Source of the DNA: Roseomonas marmotae
GTDB lineage: Bacteria; Pseudomonadota; Alphaproteobacteria; Acetobacterales; Acetobacteraceae
NCBI RefSeq assembly: GCF_017654485.1
Contig: NZ_CP061091.1
Span: 462,501-526,500 of the forward strand
DNA: 64,000 nucleotides
Direction of reading: 5' to 3'
The position numbers and the translations under genes are program-made. The notes below the pieces were generated by a model. It saw only the letters and a program-made list of their open reading frames with translations. It was not told the origin of the DNA and made no database searches. This document shows, in pieces, positions 8,849 to 18,039 of the stretch (within the stretch, counting starts at the first letter, position 1; each line of letters opens with the position of its first letter).

Positions 8849-9829
8849 ATGCACCGCCGCCATCTGCTGGCCCTGACGGGCCTCGCCGCCGGACTGGGCG
8901 CTTCCCCGGGCATGGCCTTCCGGCAGGCCCGGGCGCAGCAGCCAGCCATGCCCGCCCCGGGCAAGCGCCCCTGGGCGGCCCAGGTGCCCGGCCTGCGGAT
9001 CGGCGTGCTGGGCGGGGAGTCGGAGAGCGACCGCCTGGGCCGCTACGGCGACTATGCCAGGCTGCTGGAAGAGACTTTCCAGGTGCCCACACGGCTCTAT
9101 TTCGCCAGCGACTATGGCGGGGTGCAGCAGGCCTTCGCCGCCCGGCAGATCGAGATGGCGAGCATGGCCCCCGCCGCCTATGCCGGCGTCTGGATGGACA
9201 CCAATGGCGGCGTAGAGCCCATCCTGGTGACGCAGGAGCAGGACGGCTCCACCGCCTATGTGGCGGTGATGTATGTCCGCGCCGATTCCGGCATCTCCAG
9301 CCTGGAGCAGATGCGGGGCCGTTCCATCGCCTGGTCGGACCCGAACAGCGCCTCGGGCTACCTGATCCCGCGCGCGGAGCTGCGGGCCGCCGGCATCAGC
9401 CCGGAGCCCGGGCAGTTCTTCTCCCGCGCCGGCTTCGGCGGGGGGCACGACCAGGCGCTGGTGGCGGTGCTGCAGAAGCAGTACGACGCCGGCGTCACCT
9501 GGGTCTCCGGCCAGGGCGAGTTCCCCTATACCCGCGGCACGCTGCGCGCGGCGGTGGAGAAGGGCATGCTGGAGGCGAAGGACCTGCGGGTCATCTGGAC
9601 CTCCCGCCCCATCCAGAACGGGCCCATCGTGGTGCGTGCCGACGTGCCGGCGGAGTTCAAGGAGGACATGATCGCCTTCCACCTGGCCCTGCCCAAGGTG
9701 CACCCGGACATCCACAGGGCGGTGGAACGCGGCAGCGCCGTTGGCTGGGCCCGCACCAGCCACAAGGACTACGCCGTCTTCGTCGAGATGCGGCAGGCCG
9801 AGGCGCAGCAGCGCCGCCGCCGGGACTGA
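8849..9829 (+). CDS. PhnD-like phosphate/phosphonate ABC transporter substrate-binding protein
   Basis: 326 residues. The N-terminus MHRRHLLALTGLAAGLG is a signal peptide, possibly Tat-like, processed near ARAQQ. The mature part has the PhnD-family layout: LRIGVLGGESESDRL, a run like RQIEMASMAPAAYAG, AVMYVRADSGISSLEQMRGRSIAW with SDPNSASGYLIPR (ligand-binding Ser and Tyr), and the domain-closing GGHDQALVAVL. No permease or ATPase gene is adjacent, so it is an orphan; the true ligand (phosphite, phosphonate or something else) cannot be read from sequence. It diverges from mrcA across a 229-base gap. Confidence 0.88.
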   Translation: MHRRHLLALTGLAAGLGASPGMAFRQARAQQPAMPAPGKRPWAAQVPGLRIGVLGGESESDRLGRYGDYARLLEETFQVPTRLYFASDYGGVQQAFAARQIEMASMAPAAYAGVWMDTNGGVEPILVTQEQDGSTAYVAVMYVRADSGISSLEQMRGRSIAWSDPNSASGYLIPRAELRAAGISPEPGQFFSRAGFGGGHDQALVAVLQKQYDAGVTWVSGQGEFPYTRGTLRAAVEKGMLEAKDLRVIWTSRPIQNGPIVVRADVPAEFKEDMIAFHLALPKVHPDIHRAVERGSAVGWARTSHKDYAVFVEMRQAEAQQRRRRD

Positions 9830-10135
9830 GGGAGCCGGAGGGGGGCACCGCCCCTCCAGGCCTGCCCGCCATGGCTGCGGGGCCACCCCAGGCCACGCCC
9901 GGCTTTTCACGACGATGACAGAAAGCGCCCGGCGGGGTCCGGGAGCCCCGGCCCCGCCGGGTTCAGGCCGCCACCGCTCTGCGCGCGGTTCCACGGCGAT
10001 GAAACGGCGCGCATCCGCCCGCGGCACCCCGCCAGGGCCGCGCCCGCCTCTAAACCCATTGCCCCGGAAGCATGGTCAGGCCACCTTCGCCGCCGGGATG
10101 AACCGGATGTGATTCCTGGTACGGGGAGTTGAGAC
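9830..10135. other. 306-base intergenic region with a partial copy of the structured repeat
   Basis: Directly after the binding-protein stop is a hairpin GGAGGGG/CCCCTCC (9837-9857) followed by CAGGCCTGCCCGCC. This matches hairpin A and the next bases of the copy at 14672, so it is probably a truncated repeat acting as a terminator. The rest shows no gene. Just before the next start is GGGGAG seven bases upstream of ATG 10136. Confidence 0.5.
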
Positions 10136-11332
10136 ATGATCGACAGGCGTAACCTGCTGGGGGCCGCCGCGGCGCTGACCGCCGCCCCCGCCACCGGCTG
10201 GCTGGCCCGCCCGGCCATCGCCCAGGGCGCCCCGCTGAAGATCGGCATGATCACCAGCCTCTCCGGCCCCGGCGGCTATCTGGGCCAGGACATCCGCGAC
10301 GGCTTCGCGCTGGCGATGGAGACCGATGGCGGCAAGCTCGGCGGCACGCCGGTGCAGTTGCTGGTGGAGGACGATGCGCTGAAGCCCGGCCAGGGCAAGC
10401 AGATCGCCGAGCGCTTCATGCAGAACGAGAAGATCAGGCTGCTGACCGGCATCGTCTTCTCCAACGTCCTCGGCGCCGTGGCGCCGGATGTGCTGGATGC
10501 GGGCGGCATCTATGTCAGCCCCAATGCCTCGCCCTCCAACCTCGCCGGGCGGGAATGCCACCGCAACTTCTGGTCCGTCGCCTGGCAGAATGACAGCCTG
10601 CACGAGGCCGCCGGCCAGGCCGCGCGCAACCTCGGCTACAAGAAGGTCTTCGTGCTGGCCCCCAACTACCAGGCGGGCAAGGATGCCATCAACGGCTTCA
10701 AGCGGAAGTATGGCCTGCCGGTGGCGGGCGAGGTCTATACGCGCCTCGACCAGACCGACTACGCGGCCGAGATGGCGCAGATCCGCGCGGCGCAGCCGGA
10801 TGCGGTCTACCAGTTCCATCCGGGCGGGCTCGGCATCGCCTTCCTGAAGCAGTATGTGCAGGCCGGGCTCTCGGCCAATATCCCGATGGTGCTCTCCTCA
10901 CCCTCGATGGACTACAACACCATGACGGCGGTGGGCGAGGCGGCGCTGGGCATCACCGTGACCGCGCATTGGAATTCGGATTTCGACAACGCCGCCAACA
11001 AGGGTTTCCTGGCCGCCTTCCAGGCCAAATACAACCGCATGCCCACCTATTACGCCGAGCAGGGCTACGACACCGCGCTGGCCATCGGCGCGGCGCTGCG
11101 CGGCACCAGGGGGCAGGTGGACGATACGGAAGCCTTCCGGCGCGCGATGATGCCCGCGAAGTTCGAATCCCCGCGCGGGAAGTTCGCCTTCGGCCCCAAC
11201 CAGCACCCGGTCTGCGACTGGTACATGCTGAAGGTGCAGAAGGGCTCGGACGGCCGGCTGACCCTCGTCACCCAGCCGGGCAAGGTGCTGGAGAATTACG
11301 GCGACGCCTATTCGGCGCAGTGCAAGCTCTGA
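10136..11332 (+). CDS. Branched-chain amino acid/amide ABC transporter substrate-binding protein (LivJ/K family)
   Basis: 398 residues. The leader carries a twin-arginine-like DRRNLLGAAAAL and is cut near AIAQG. The mature protein is a type I periplasmic binding fold: LKIGMITSLSGPGGYLG, the LVEDDALKPGQGKQIAERF segment, LLTGIVFSN and the C-terminal EQGYDTALAIGAAL. It is first in a five-gene operon with permeases and ATPases, eight bases before livH. The Liv family carries amino acids, amides, urea or aromatic acids; the ligand here is not readable. Confidence 0.93.
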   Translation: MIDRRNLLGAAAALTAAPATGWLARPAIAQGAPLKIGMITSLSGPGGYLGQDIRDGFALAMETDGGKLGGTPVQLLVEDDALKPGQGKQIAERFMQNEKIRLLTGIVFSNVLGAVAPDVLDAGGIYVSPNASPSNLAGRECHRNFWSVAWQNDSLHEAAGQAARNLGYKKVFVLAPNYQAGKDAINGFKRKYGLPVAGEVYTRLDQTDYAAEMAQIRAAQPDAVYQFHPGGLGIAFLKQYVQAGLSANIPMVLSSPSMDYNTMTAVGEAALGITVTAHWNSDFDNAANKGFLAAFQAKYNRMPTYYAEQGYDTALAIGAALRGTRGQVDDTEAFRRAMMPAKFESPRGKFAFGPNQHPVCDWYMLKVQKGSDGRLTLVTQPGKVLENYGDAYSAQCKL

Positions 11333-11340
11333 GGCGCTGA

Positions 11341-12255
11341 ATGGCGCTGCTGTTGGAACAGCTGCTCAATGGCGTGCAGCTCGGGGTCATGCTGTTCCTG
11401 CTGGCGGCGGGCCTGACTTTGGTCTTCGGCATCATGGGCGTGATCAACCTCGCCCATGGCTCGCTCTACATGGTCGGCGCCTTCGCGGCGGCCTTCACCG
11501 CGGCGCAGACCGGCTCCGCCCTGCTGGCGCTGCTGGCCGGGCTGGCGGCGGCGGCGCTCTGCGGAATGGTCATGGAATATGTCGTGCTGCGCCGGCTCTA
11601 TGCGCGGGATCACCTGGACCAGGTGCTCGCCACCTTCGGGCTGATCCTCTTCTTCAACCAGGGCATGGTGCTGCTCTTCGGGCGGCAGCCGCTCTTCGTG
11701 GATATCCCGCCACTGCTACAGGGCGCGGTGGAGATCATCCCGGGCGTGCCCTACCCCGCCTATCGCATTGCCATCATCGGCGTCGGCCTGCTGGTGGGCC
11801 TCGGCCTCTGGTTCCTGCTCCAGCGCACGCGGGTTGGCATGCTGGTCCGCGCCGGCGCCACACATAGAGAGATGGTGCGCGCGCTGGGCGTGGATATCCG
11901 GCTGCTCTACACGCTGGTCTTCGGCCTTGGCGCGCTGCTGGCGGGGCTGGCGGGGGTGATGGCGGGGCCTCTCTTCTCCGTGCAGGTCGGCATGGGCGAG
12001 CAGATCCTGATCCAGACCTTCGTCGTCATCGTCATCGGCGGGCTGGGCTCGGTGCGCGGCGCCGTGGCGGGCGCGCTGCTGGTGGGGGTGGTGGATACGA
12101 TGCTGCGCGCCTATCTGCCCACCGCCCTGCGCGGCGTCATGCAGGGCGCGGATGCCGATGCCCTGGCCGCCGGCCTCGCCTCGATGGGCATCTACCTGCT
12201 GATGGCCATCGTGCTGCTGATCCGCCCGCGCGGCCTCTTCCCCGCCCATGCGTGA
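11341..12255 (+). CDS. livH: Branched-chain amino acid/amide ABC transporter permease LivH
   Basis: 304 residues, eight or so hydrophobic segments. It starts with LLEQLLNGVQLGVMLFLLAAGLTL and contains GIMGVINLAHGSLYMVGAF, the standard LivH opening, plus the ATPase-contacting loop IVIGGLGSVRGAVAGALL. It overlaps livM by eight bases, consistent with co-translation. Forms the membrane channel with LivM. Confidence 0.95.
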   Translation: MALLLEQLLNGVQLGVMLFLLAAGLTLVFGIMGVINLAHGSLYMVGAFAAAFTAAQTGSALLALLAGLAAAALCGMVMEYVVLRRLYARDHLDQVLATFGLILFFNQGMVLLFGRQPLFVDIPPLLQGAVEIIPGVPYPAYRIAIIGVGLLVGLGLWFLLQRTRVGMLVRAGATHREMVRALGVDIRLLYTLVFGLGALLAGLAGVMAGPLFSVQVGMGEQILIQTFVVIVIGGLGSVRGAVAGALLVGVVDTMLRAYLPTALRGVMQGADADALAAGLASMGIYLLMAIVLLIRPRGLFPAHA

Positions 12256-13213
12256 CCGCCTGCTCGCGGGCCTCGCGCTGGTGCTGGCCATCGCCCTGCC
12301 CTGGCTGGCGGAAGCCGCCGGCAGCCCCGCCACCATCAGCCTGGCCACGCGCATGGCGGTCTATGGCATCGCCGCCGCCGCGCTGAATCTCGTGCTGGGC
12401 TATGGCGGGCTGGTCAGCTTCGGCCATGCCGCCTATTTCGGCCTGGGCGGCTATGCCGTCGGCATCCTCTATTCGCACTGGTCGCTGGGCGAGCCTTTCC
12501 TCGGGCTGATCCCCGGCACCGTCAGCCTGCCCGCCACGCTGGGCGCGGCCATGCTGGTGGGCGGCGTGGCGGCGGGGATCTTCGGCGCGCTCTCGCTGCG
12601 CACGCGCGGCGTGCAGTTCATCATGATCACCCTCGCCTTCGCGCAGATGCTGTTCTTCCTCTTCGTCTCGCTGAAGGCCTATGGCGGGGATGACGGGCTG
12701 AGCATCCGCCGGCGCGGGGAATTCCCGGGGCTGGACCTGCGCGATGCCCGTCAGCTCTACTGGCTCTGCCTGGGCGTGCTGGTGGCCTGGCTGGCCCTGC
12801 TCCGGCGCGTCACCCGCTCCCGCTTCGGGCAGGTGCTGGCGGGGGCGCGGCAGAGCGAGCGGCGCATGGCCGCCCTCGGCGTCTCCGTCTATCCCTACCG
12901 GCTCACCGCCTTCATCCTCTCCGGCATGGGCACGGCGCTGGCGGGGGCGCTGATGGCCAATGCCATGCGCTTCGTCAGCCCGGACATGATGCACTGGGCG
13001 CAGTCGGGCGAGCTGATGATCATGGTCATCCTGGGCGGGCTCGGCACGCTGCTGGGGCCCGTGCTGGGCGCGGTCGCGCTGGTCGGGCTGGAATACATCC
13101 TGGCCGGGCTGACCGAGCACTGGCAGTTCATCCTCGGCCCCATCCTGCTGCTGGTCGTGCTCTTCGCGCGCGGCGGGCTGATGGCGATGCTGCGCAGGAT
13201 ACTGCCGGCATGA
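12248..13213 (+). CDS. livM: Branched-chain amino acid/amide ABC transporter permease LivM
   Basis: 321 residues, multi-spanning. Typical LivM features are LNLVLGYGGLVSFGHAAYFGL near residue 50 and the C-terminal ILGGLGTLLGPVLGAVALV coupling region. It overlaps livH upstream by eight bases and livG downstream by four (ATGA). Partner channel subunit to LivH. Confidence 0.95.
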   Translation: MRDRLLAGLALVLAIALPWLAEAAGSPATISLATRMAVYGIAAAALNLVLGYGGLVSFGHAAYFGLGGYAVGILYSHWSLGEPFLGLIPGTVSLPATLGAAMLVGGVAAGIFGALSLRTRGVQFIMITLAFAQMLFFLFVSLKAYGGDDGLSIRRRGEFPGLDLRDARQLYWLCLGVLVAWLALLRRVTRSRFGQVLAGARQSERRMAALGVSVYPYRLTAFILSGMGTALAGALMANAMRFVSPDMMHWAQSGELMIMVILGGLGTLLGPVLGAVALVGLEYILAGLTEHWQFILGPILLLVVLFARGGLMAMLRRILPA

Positions 13214-13967
13214 GCACGCCGCTGCTGCGCGTCGAGAATCTCGAGAAGCGCTTCGGCGGGCTGTGCGCCACGGACGGGCTGAACCTCGATGTCATGCCCG
13301 GTGAGCTGCACGCGCTGATCGGCCCCAACGGCGCCGGCAAGTCTACCGCCATCGGCCAGATCACCGGCGAGATCCGCCCGGATGGCGGGCGCATCCTGTT
13401 CGGCGGGCATGACATCACCCGCCTCTCCGCCGCGCGGCGGGTGCGGCGCGGCCTCGCCCGCAGCTTCCAGATCGTGCAGCTGCTGGACGATGAAAGCGCC
13501 GAGGCCAATGCGGCGCTCGCCGTGCAGGCGGCGCAGGGCCATTCCTTCCGCTTCTGGCGCGACGCGTCGCGCGATGCGTCGCTGCGCGCCCCCGCCCGCG
13601 CCCTGCTGCGCCGCGCCGGATTGCCCGATGCCCGCCACGCCATCCCCGCCGCCGACCTCGCGGCCGGGGAGCGCAAGCAGGTGGAACTGGCGCTGGCGCT
13701 CGCCGCCTCCCCCCGCCTGCTGCTGCTGGACGAGCCCATGGCCGGTCTCGGCGCCGCTGAATCCCGCGCCATGACGGAGACCCTGCGCGGGTTGAAGGGG
13801 CAGACCGCCATCCTGCTGGTCGAGCACGACATGGAAGCCGTCTTCGCCCTGGCCGACCGCATCTCCGTCCTGGTCTACGGCAAGGTCATCGCCACCGGCA
13901 CGGCGGAGGCCATCCGCAGCGACCCGGAGGTGCGCGCCGCCTATCTGACGGAGGAGGAGGGCGTCTG

Positions 13968-13968
<1 letters not shown>
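13210..13968 (+). CDS. livG: Branched-chain amino acid/amide ABC transporter ATP-binding protein LivG
   Basis: 252 residues. Walker A is GPNGAGKS (near residue 38), Walker B is LLLLDEPMAGL and the switch is EHDME. The ABC signature is degenerate: LAAGERKQVE in place of the usual LSYGxQR-type motif. The segment normally reading RTFQ...ENV is RSFQIVQLLDDESAEAN. These changes are seen directly; whether they affect ATPase activity is unknown. Its stop shares a base with the livF start (TGATG). Confidence 0.92.
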
Positions 13969-14669
<701 letters not shown>

Positions 14670-14671
14670 CG

Positions 14672-14869
14672 CTGGAGGGGCGCCGCCCCTCCAGGCCTCC
14701 CCGCCGGGGTGACAGTGTCACCCCAGACCCCGCCATCCGTTTGGCGCTGGTGGAAGGGTCGGGCGGTGAGCGCCTCGCCTGGGCCTTGAGGCCCAGACGG
14801 AATTCGAAGCGGGGTCCGGGGTGGACTTTCCACCCCGGTGGGGGCTCCAAGGGGGCAGCACCCCCTTGG
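14672..14869. repeat. Structured intergenic repeat, copy 2 (hairpins A-B-C-D)
   Basis: 198 bases, same architecture as 1750-1960. Hairpin A (14672-14694) has a 9-bp stem CTGGAGGGG/CCCCTCCAG and loop CGCCG, identical to the loop of copy 1, while the stem bases have changed on both sides together. Hairpin B (14706-14724) is GGGGTGAC/GTCACCCC. Hairpin C is GGGGTGGA/TCCACCCC near 14818-14836. Hairpin D (14847-14869) has a 9-bp stem CCAAGGGGG/CCCCCTTGG and loop CAGCA. The arm at 14809-14823 pairs with hairpin B's right flank with one mismatch. The middle segments of the two copies are less alike. Confidence 0.75.
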
Positions 14870-14898
14870 CCCCAGCCAGCCACAACCAGGACGGACCG

Positions 14899-15780
14899 AT
14901 GACCTATCGCGACATGGATCGCGCCACCCTGGACCGCGAGTACAATGCCCGCGCCACGGTGCCTGATATCGCCCCCATCATGGCCGAGTATCGTGCCCGC
15001 ACCGAGGCCGCGCGCCGCTGCCTGTCCTGCGTGCTGGACATCCCCTATGGCCCGACGGAGCCTGAGCGGCTGGATGTCTTCCCCGCCGCCGGCACGGAAT
15101 CGCCCGCGCCGGTCTTCGTCTATATCCACGGCGGCTACTGGCGCCTGCTGGATGCCGCCGATTCCGGCTTCATGGCGCCGGCCCTCACGGCGGCGGGCAT
15201 CTGCGTGGTCGTGGTGAACTATGCCCTGGCGCCCGGCGCGACGCTGGATGAGATCGTGCGCCAATGCCGCGCCGCGCTGGCCTGGGTGCATGGGAATATC
15301 GCCGCGCATGGCGGCGACCCCGCGCGCATCCATGTCGGCGGCAGTTCAGCCGGCGGGCATCTGGCGGCGATGCTGGCGGCGGGGGGCGACTGGCCAGCGG
15401 GCTTCGGCCTGCCCCCGCATCCCGTGGCCGGCGCCACGCTGCTCTCCGGGCTGTTCGATCTGGAACCGCTGCGGCTGTGCCATGTGAATGACTGGATGAC
15501 GCTGGACGCCGCGGCGGCGGCCCGCAATTCCCCGGCCCTCCTGCCGCCGCCGCGCCAGGGCATGCCGGTGGTGCTGAGTGTGGCGGAGACGGAGACCGCC
15601 GAGTTCAAGCGGCAGACGCGGGACCAGGCCGGCTTCTACGCGCGGGCCGGCTGCCCGGTGACGCTGGTGCCGGCGCCTCCGGGCTCCAACCATTTCGACA
15701 TCGTCTTCCAGCTCTGCGGCACCGCCACGCCGCTCGGCCGCGCCGTGCTGGCGGCCATACGGGGTCAGAGCATGGCCTGA
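14899..15780 (+). CDS. Alpha/beta hydrolase, arylformamidase/BD-FAE-like
   Basis: 293 residues. The oxyanion motif HGGYWRLLD is near residue 77, the nucleophile elbow is GGSSAGGHLAAML (Ser about 150) and the catalytic His lies in GSNHFDIVF near the end. This layout matches the kynurenine-formamidase-like branch of the hormone-sensitive-lipase family. There are no kynurenine-pathway genes nearby, so substrate assignment is open; small-ester or formamide hydrolysis is the family expectation. The ATG at 14899 is used because upstream in-frame sequence is repeat. Confidence 0.85.
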   Translation: MTYRDMDRATLDREYNARATVPDIAPIMAEYRARTEAARRCLSCVLDIPYGPTEPERLDVFPAAGTESPAPVFVYIHGGYWRLLDAADSGFMAPALTAAGICVVVVNYALAPGATLDEIVRQCRAALAWVHGNIAAHGGDPARIHVGGSSAGGHLAAMLAAGGDWPAGFGLPPHPVAGATLLSGLFDLEPLRLCHVNDWMTLDAAAAARNSPALLPPPRQGMPVVLSVAETETAEFKRQTRDQAGFYARAGCPVTLVPAPPGSNHFDIVFQLCGTATPLGRAVLAAIRGQSMA

Positions 15781-15798
15781 CCTGATGGAGTCGGGCAG

Positions 15799-15817
15799 GG
15801 ATTCCCCACCGGAATCC
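15799..15817. terminator. Hairpin between convergent genes
   Basis: GGATTCC / GGAATCC, a perfect 7-bp stem with loop CCACC, 18 bases after the hydrolase stop and facing the 3' end of the leftward methyltransferase gene. It lacks a T run, so intrinsic termination is only possible. Confidence 0.4.
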
Positions 15818-15973
15818 GGTCCACCGCCATGGGTCGGGAGGAAGCCGGCGGGGATGGGCAGAGCGTCGTTTCGGCCGTGGAGACGGGATCATCCCAACCG
15901 GCAGCGGCAGTCCGGTCCGGTGTCCCGCTGCCCGGCGTGATCTGCCGGATGCCTCACCACGAGGATGTGCCGG

Positions 15974-17035
15974 CTACTTCACTGCCGCAGGATATGAGAC
16001 GGACCGTTCCGAGATGCTCTGGCTGCTCGGGACTGCGGTGATGACGGCCATCGGAGATTGGGTGCGCGTGAGCACGACCTCACCGAAGCCGGCTCTTGCG
16101 AGGAGGTCGGAATATTCGGCCAGCGAACGCTCGCGGCCGGGCAGCATCACCAGCATGTTCATATCCATGAGCGGCGCGAGACCGCCCTCGCCCATCTCGC
16201 CCAACACGAGTTCTATGATCGCGATGCGACCGCCGGGCGTGATCGACCTGCGGCAGTTCCGCAGGATCGTGACGCATTGCTCGTTGTCCCAGTCGTGCAG
16301 AATCCACTTCAGGAGATACAGGTCGGCGGGAGGAACGCTCTCGAAGAAATCTCCGCCGACCCTGTCGATCCGGCCACGGATCCGCTCCGGGACATTGCTG
16401 AAGGCTTCGCCTTCGAGGACGTTCGGAAGATCGAACAGCGTCCCCTTCAGCGACGGATTGGCCTCCAGGAAGGGGACCAGCAAGGCACCGCCGGCCCCAC
16501 CGACATCCACCACGCGCCCGGCGCCTTTGGCATCCAGCACGCGCGCCACCTCGGAGGCTGTGGCCGCCGAGAAGCCATCCATCGCCTCGGTGAATGCATC
16601 CGCCTCCTGGGGATTGTGCCGGTAATACTCGAAGATCTCCGCCCCCAGCGCCGGAACCGTCTGCGGGATGCCGGAGCGGAGTGCCTCGCCGAAGCGCGCC
16701 CAGGGCAGCCAATGGCCCGGGGCGGCCTGCGACATGGCGAAGCCGCGCAGGGACTGGGGATGATCCCGCCGCAATGTGTCGAGCAGCGGCGTCGCCGTGA
16801 ACCTCCCTTCATCGAAGGTCACGAGGCCCAGTCCGGCACAGGCGCGCAGGTGACGGAAGACGGCCGAGGGATTCATGCCGGCGAGCCTGGCGAGTTCCTC
16901 CGCACTCGCCGGCCCCCGATGCAGGTGCTCGGCATATCCCGCCATCGCGGCGCCGTGGATGATCTGCGTCACCCAGTGGCCGGTGATCATCTGCACCATC
17001 CGGGCAGCAGGCGGCGCATCCTCTATCACACTCAT
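15974..17035 (-). CDS. SAM-dependent O-methyltransferase (Methyltransf_2 / hydroxyneurosporene-OMT-like)
   Basis: 353 residues. An N-terminal winged-helix dimerisation domain (ITGHWVTQIIHGAAMAGYAEHL, then LARLAGMNPSAVFRHLRACAGLGL) precedes a SAM-binding Rossmann domain with VVDVGGAGGALL at about 173 and LLKWILHDWDNEQC at about 243, where the family has its catalytic His and acidic partner. Such enzymes methylate phenols, polyketides or carotenoid hydroxyls. No biosynthetic partners are adjacent. Codon use and the AT-rich leader at 17036-17150 differ from the neighbours, hinting at horizontal transfer. Substrate unknown. Confidence 0.85.
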   Translation of the reverse strand: MSVIEDAPPAARMVQMITGHWVTQIIHGAAMAGYAEHLHRGPASAEELARLAGMNPSAVFRHLRACAGLGLVTFDEGRFTATPLLDTLRRDHPQSLRGFAMSQAAPGHWLPWARFGEALRSGIPQTVPALGAEIFEYYRHNPQEADAFTEAMDGFSAATASEVARVLDAKGAGRVVDVGGAGGALLVPFLEANPSLKGTLFDLPNVLEGEAFSNVPERIRGRIDRVGGDFFESVPPADLYLLKWILHDWDNEQCVTILRNCRRSITPGGRIAIIELVLGEMGEGGLAPLMDMNMLVMLPGRERSLAEYSDLLARAGFGEVVLTRTQSPMAVITAVPSSQSISERSVSYPAAVK

Positions 17036-17290
17036 CGAATATTCCTGTTTTCAGCAACAATACTTTCCAGGAACACGAATCATCCTGCACAAACCAGGGA
17101 TAAAATCACTTGTATTACAAATGTAGCTCGAAAACAGCCATCCTGAACGCCGGAGCAAAGCTCCCCGGCCGGATTTTTGATCAGGCGAAGGCCACGCCGT
17201 CATCAGTCCCTGCCGGTGCCATCGGGCGCGGCTATGGCGTCAGGCGCCACAGCCTGTCCGCCGATCCGCTTCAGCTCCGGCGGGCGGGCT

Positions 17291-17905
17291 TCAGCCGGCG
17301 CAGAGGCTCCGGGCGATGCGGCAGGTGCCCCGGAACCGCTGGCGGCAGGCGGAGAGCGCGGATCGCTCCGCCTGCGCCCGGGTGGCACCGGCGCCGGCCG
17401 TGGCCGCCATGACGGTGAAGGTGCTGGGGTCGGCGGTCAGGACCATGGCCTTCGATACCACCCCCTGCGCCACCGCCCCGCAGCGGTCACTGAATTCCAG
17501 CGCCAGCCGGCAGGGAGCGCCCTGGCGCGCCATGCACTGCTGCTCGGCCATGGCATGGGCGAGGTTGCGGTCGGCCATGCCTGCCGACATCCCCGCATCC
17601 GGCAGGGGCGCGGGCGCCAGATAGATGGCGCCGTGGCCTGCGCCGCCCGGCTCCTCCGGCTTTCCGGCGGGCTGGCTGGCCTGCGGCCTGCGCGGCTGCG
17701 GCTTCCGGGTGACGGCCTGGGACTGCTCAAGCGCCTGGCAGCGCATCAGGCAGATTTGCACCTCACGAGGATGATCGGCGCGCCGGGGCAGCACGGCACC
17801 GCACTGGCGCTGGCAGTGCTGGCTGTCCGGCGGCGCTGGCGCCGCGCCCGCCGGGGGCGAGGCCAGCAGAAACAAACCCAGTGACATCAAGCCTGCCCAG
17901 CGCAT
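17291..17905 (-). CDS. Secreted DUF4189-like protein
   Basis: 204 residues from the ATG at 17905, which is preceded by AAGGAC. The start MRWAGLMSLGLFLLASPPAGA is a signal peptide. A Cys-bearing segment (QHCQRQCGAVLP, ICLMRCQAL) and a Pro/Lys-rich linker follow. The C-terminal 110 residues resemble DUF4189: GAIYLAP, then alanine-rich helices with paired cysteines (QCMARQGAPCRLALEF, ACRQRFRGTCRIARSLCAG). Probably periplasmic and disulphide-bonded. Function unknown. It diverges from the class A PBP gene at 18040. Confidence 0.65.
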   Translation of the reverse strand: MRWAGLMSLGLFLLASPPAGAAPAPPDSQHCQRQCGAVLPRRADHPREVQICLMRCQALEQSQAVTRKPQPRRPQASQPAGKPEEPGGAGHGAIYLAPAPLPDAGMSAGMADRNLAHAMAEQQCMARQGAPCRLALEFSDRCGAVAQGVVSKAMVLTADPSTFTVMAATAGAGATRAQAERSALSACRQRFRGTCRIARSLCAG

Positions 17906-18039
17906 TCCCCGTCCTTTCCGGCCGCCCTGGCTGATGGAGGTGCCATGCATGGCCAGGCGCGGCCAGCCGGTTTCGCGGGAATTGCATTCCGGTGCATCCT
18001 TTGGGTCTTCCGGAAGCCTTCCGGTGCTAGAATGGGTCC

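Noticed and set aside
5758..9918. A 1386-codon open frame on the plus strand
   Set aside because: It runs antisense to mrcA and through the PhnD-like gene in another frame, has no family motif and is explained by the low stop density of high-GC DNA.
15781..15973. Possible FMN or cobalamin riboswitch because of GGATTCCCCACCGG
   Set aside because: It lies between convergent gene ends with nothing downstream to control, and the other conserved boxes of both riboswitches are missing. The motif is a simple hairpin.
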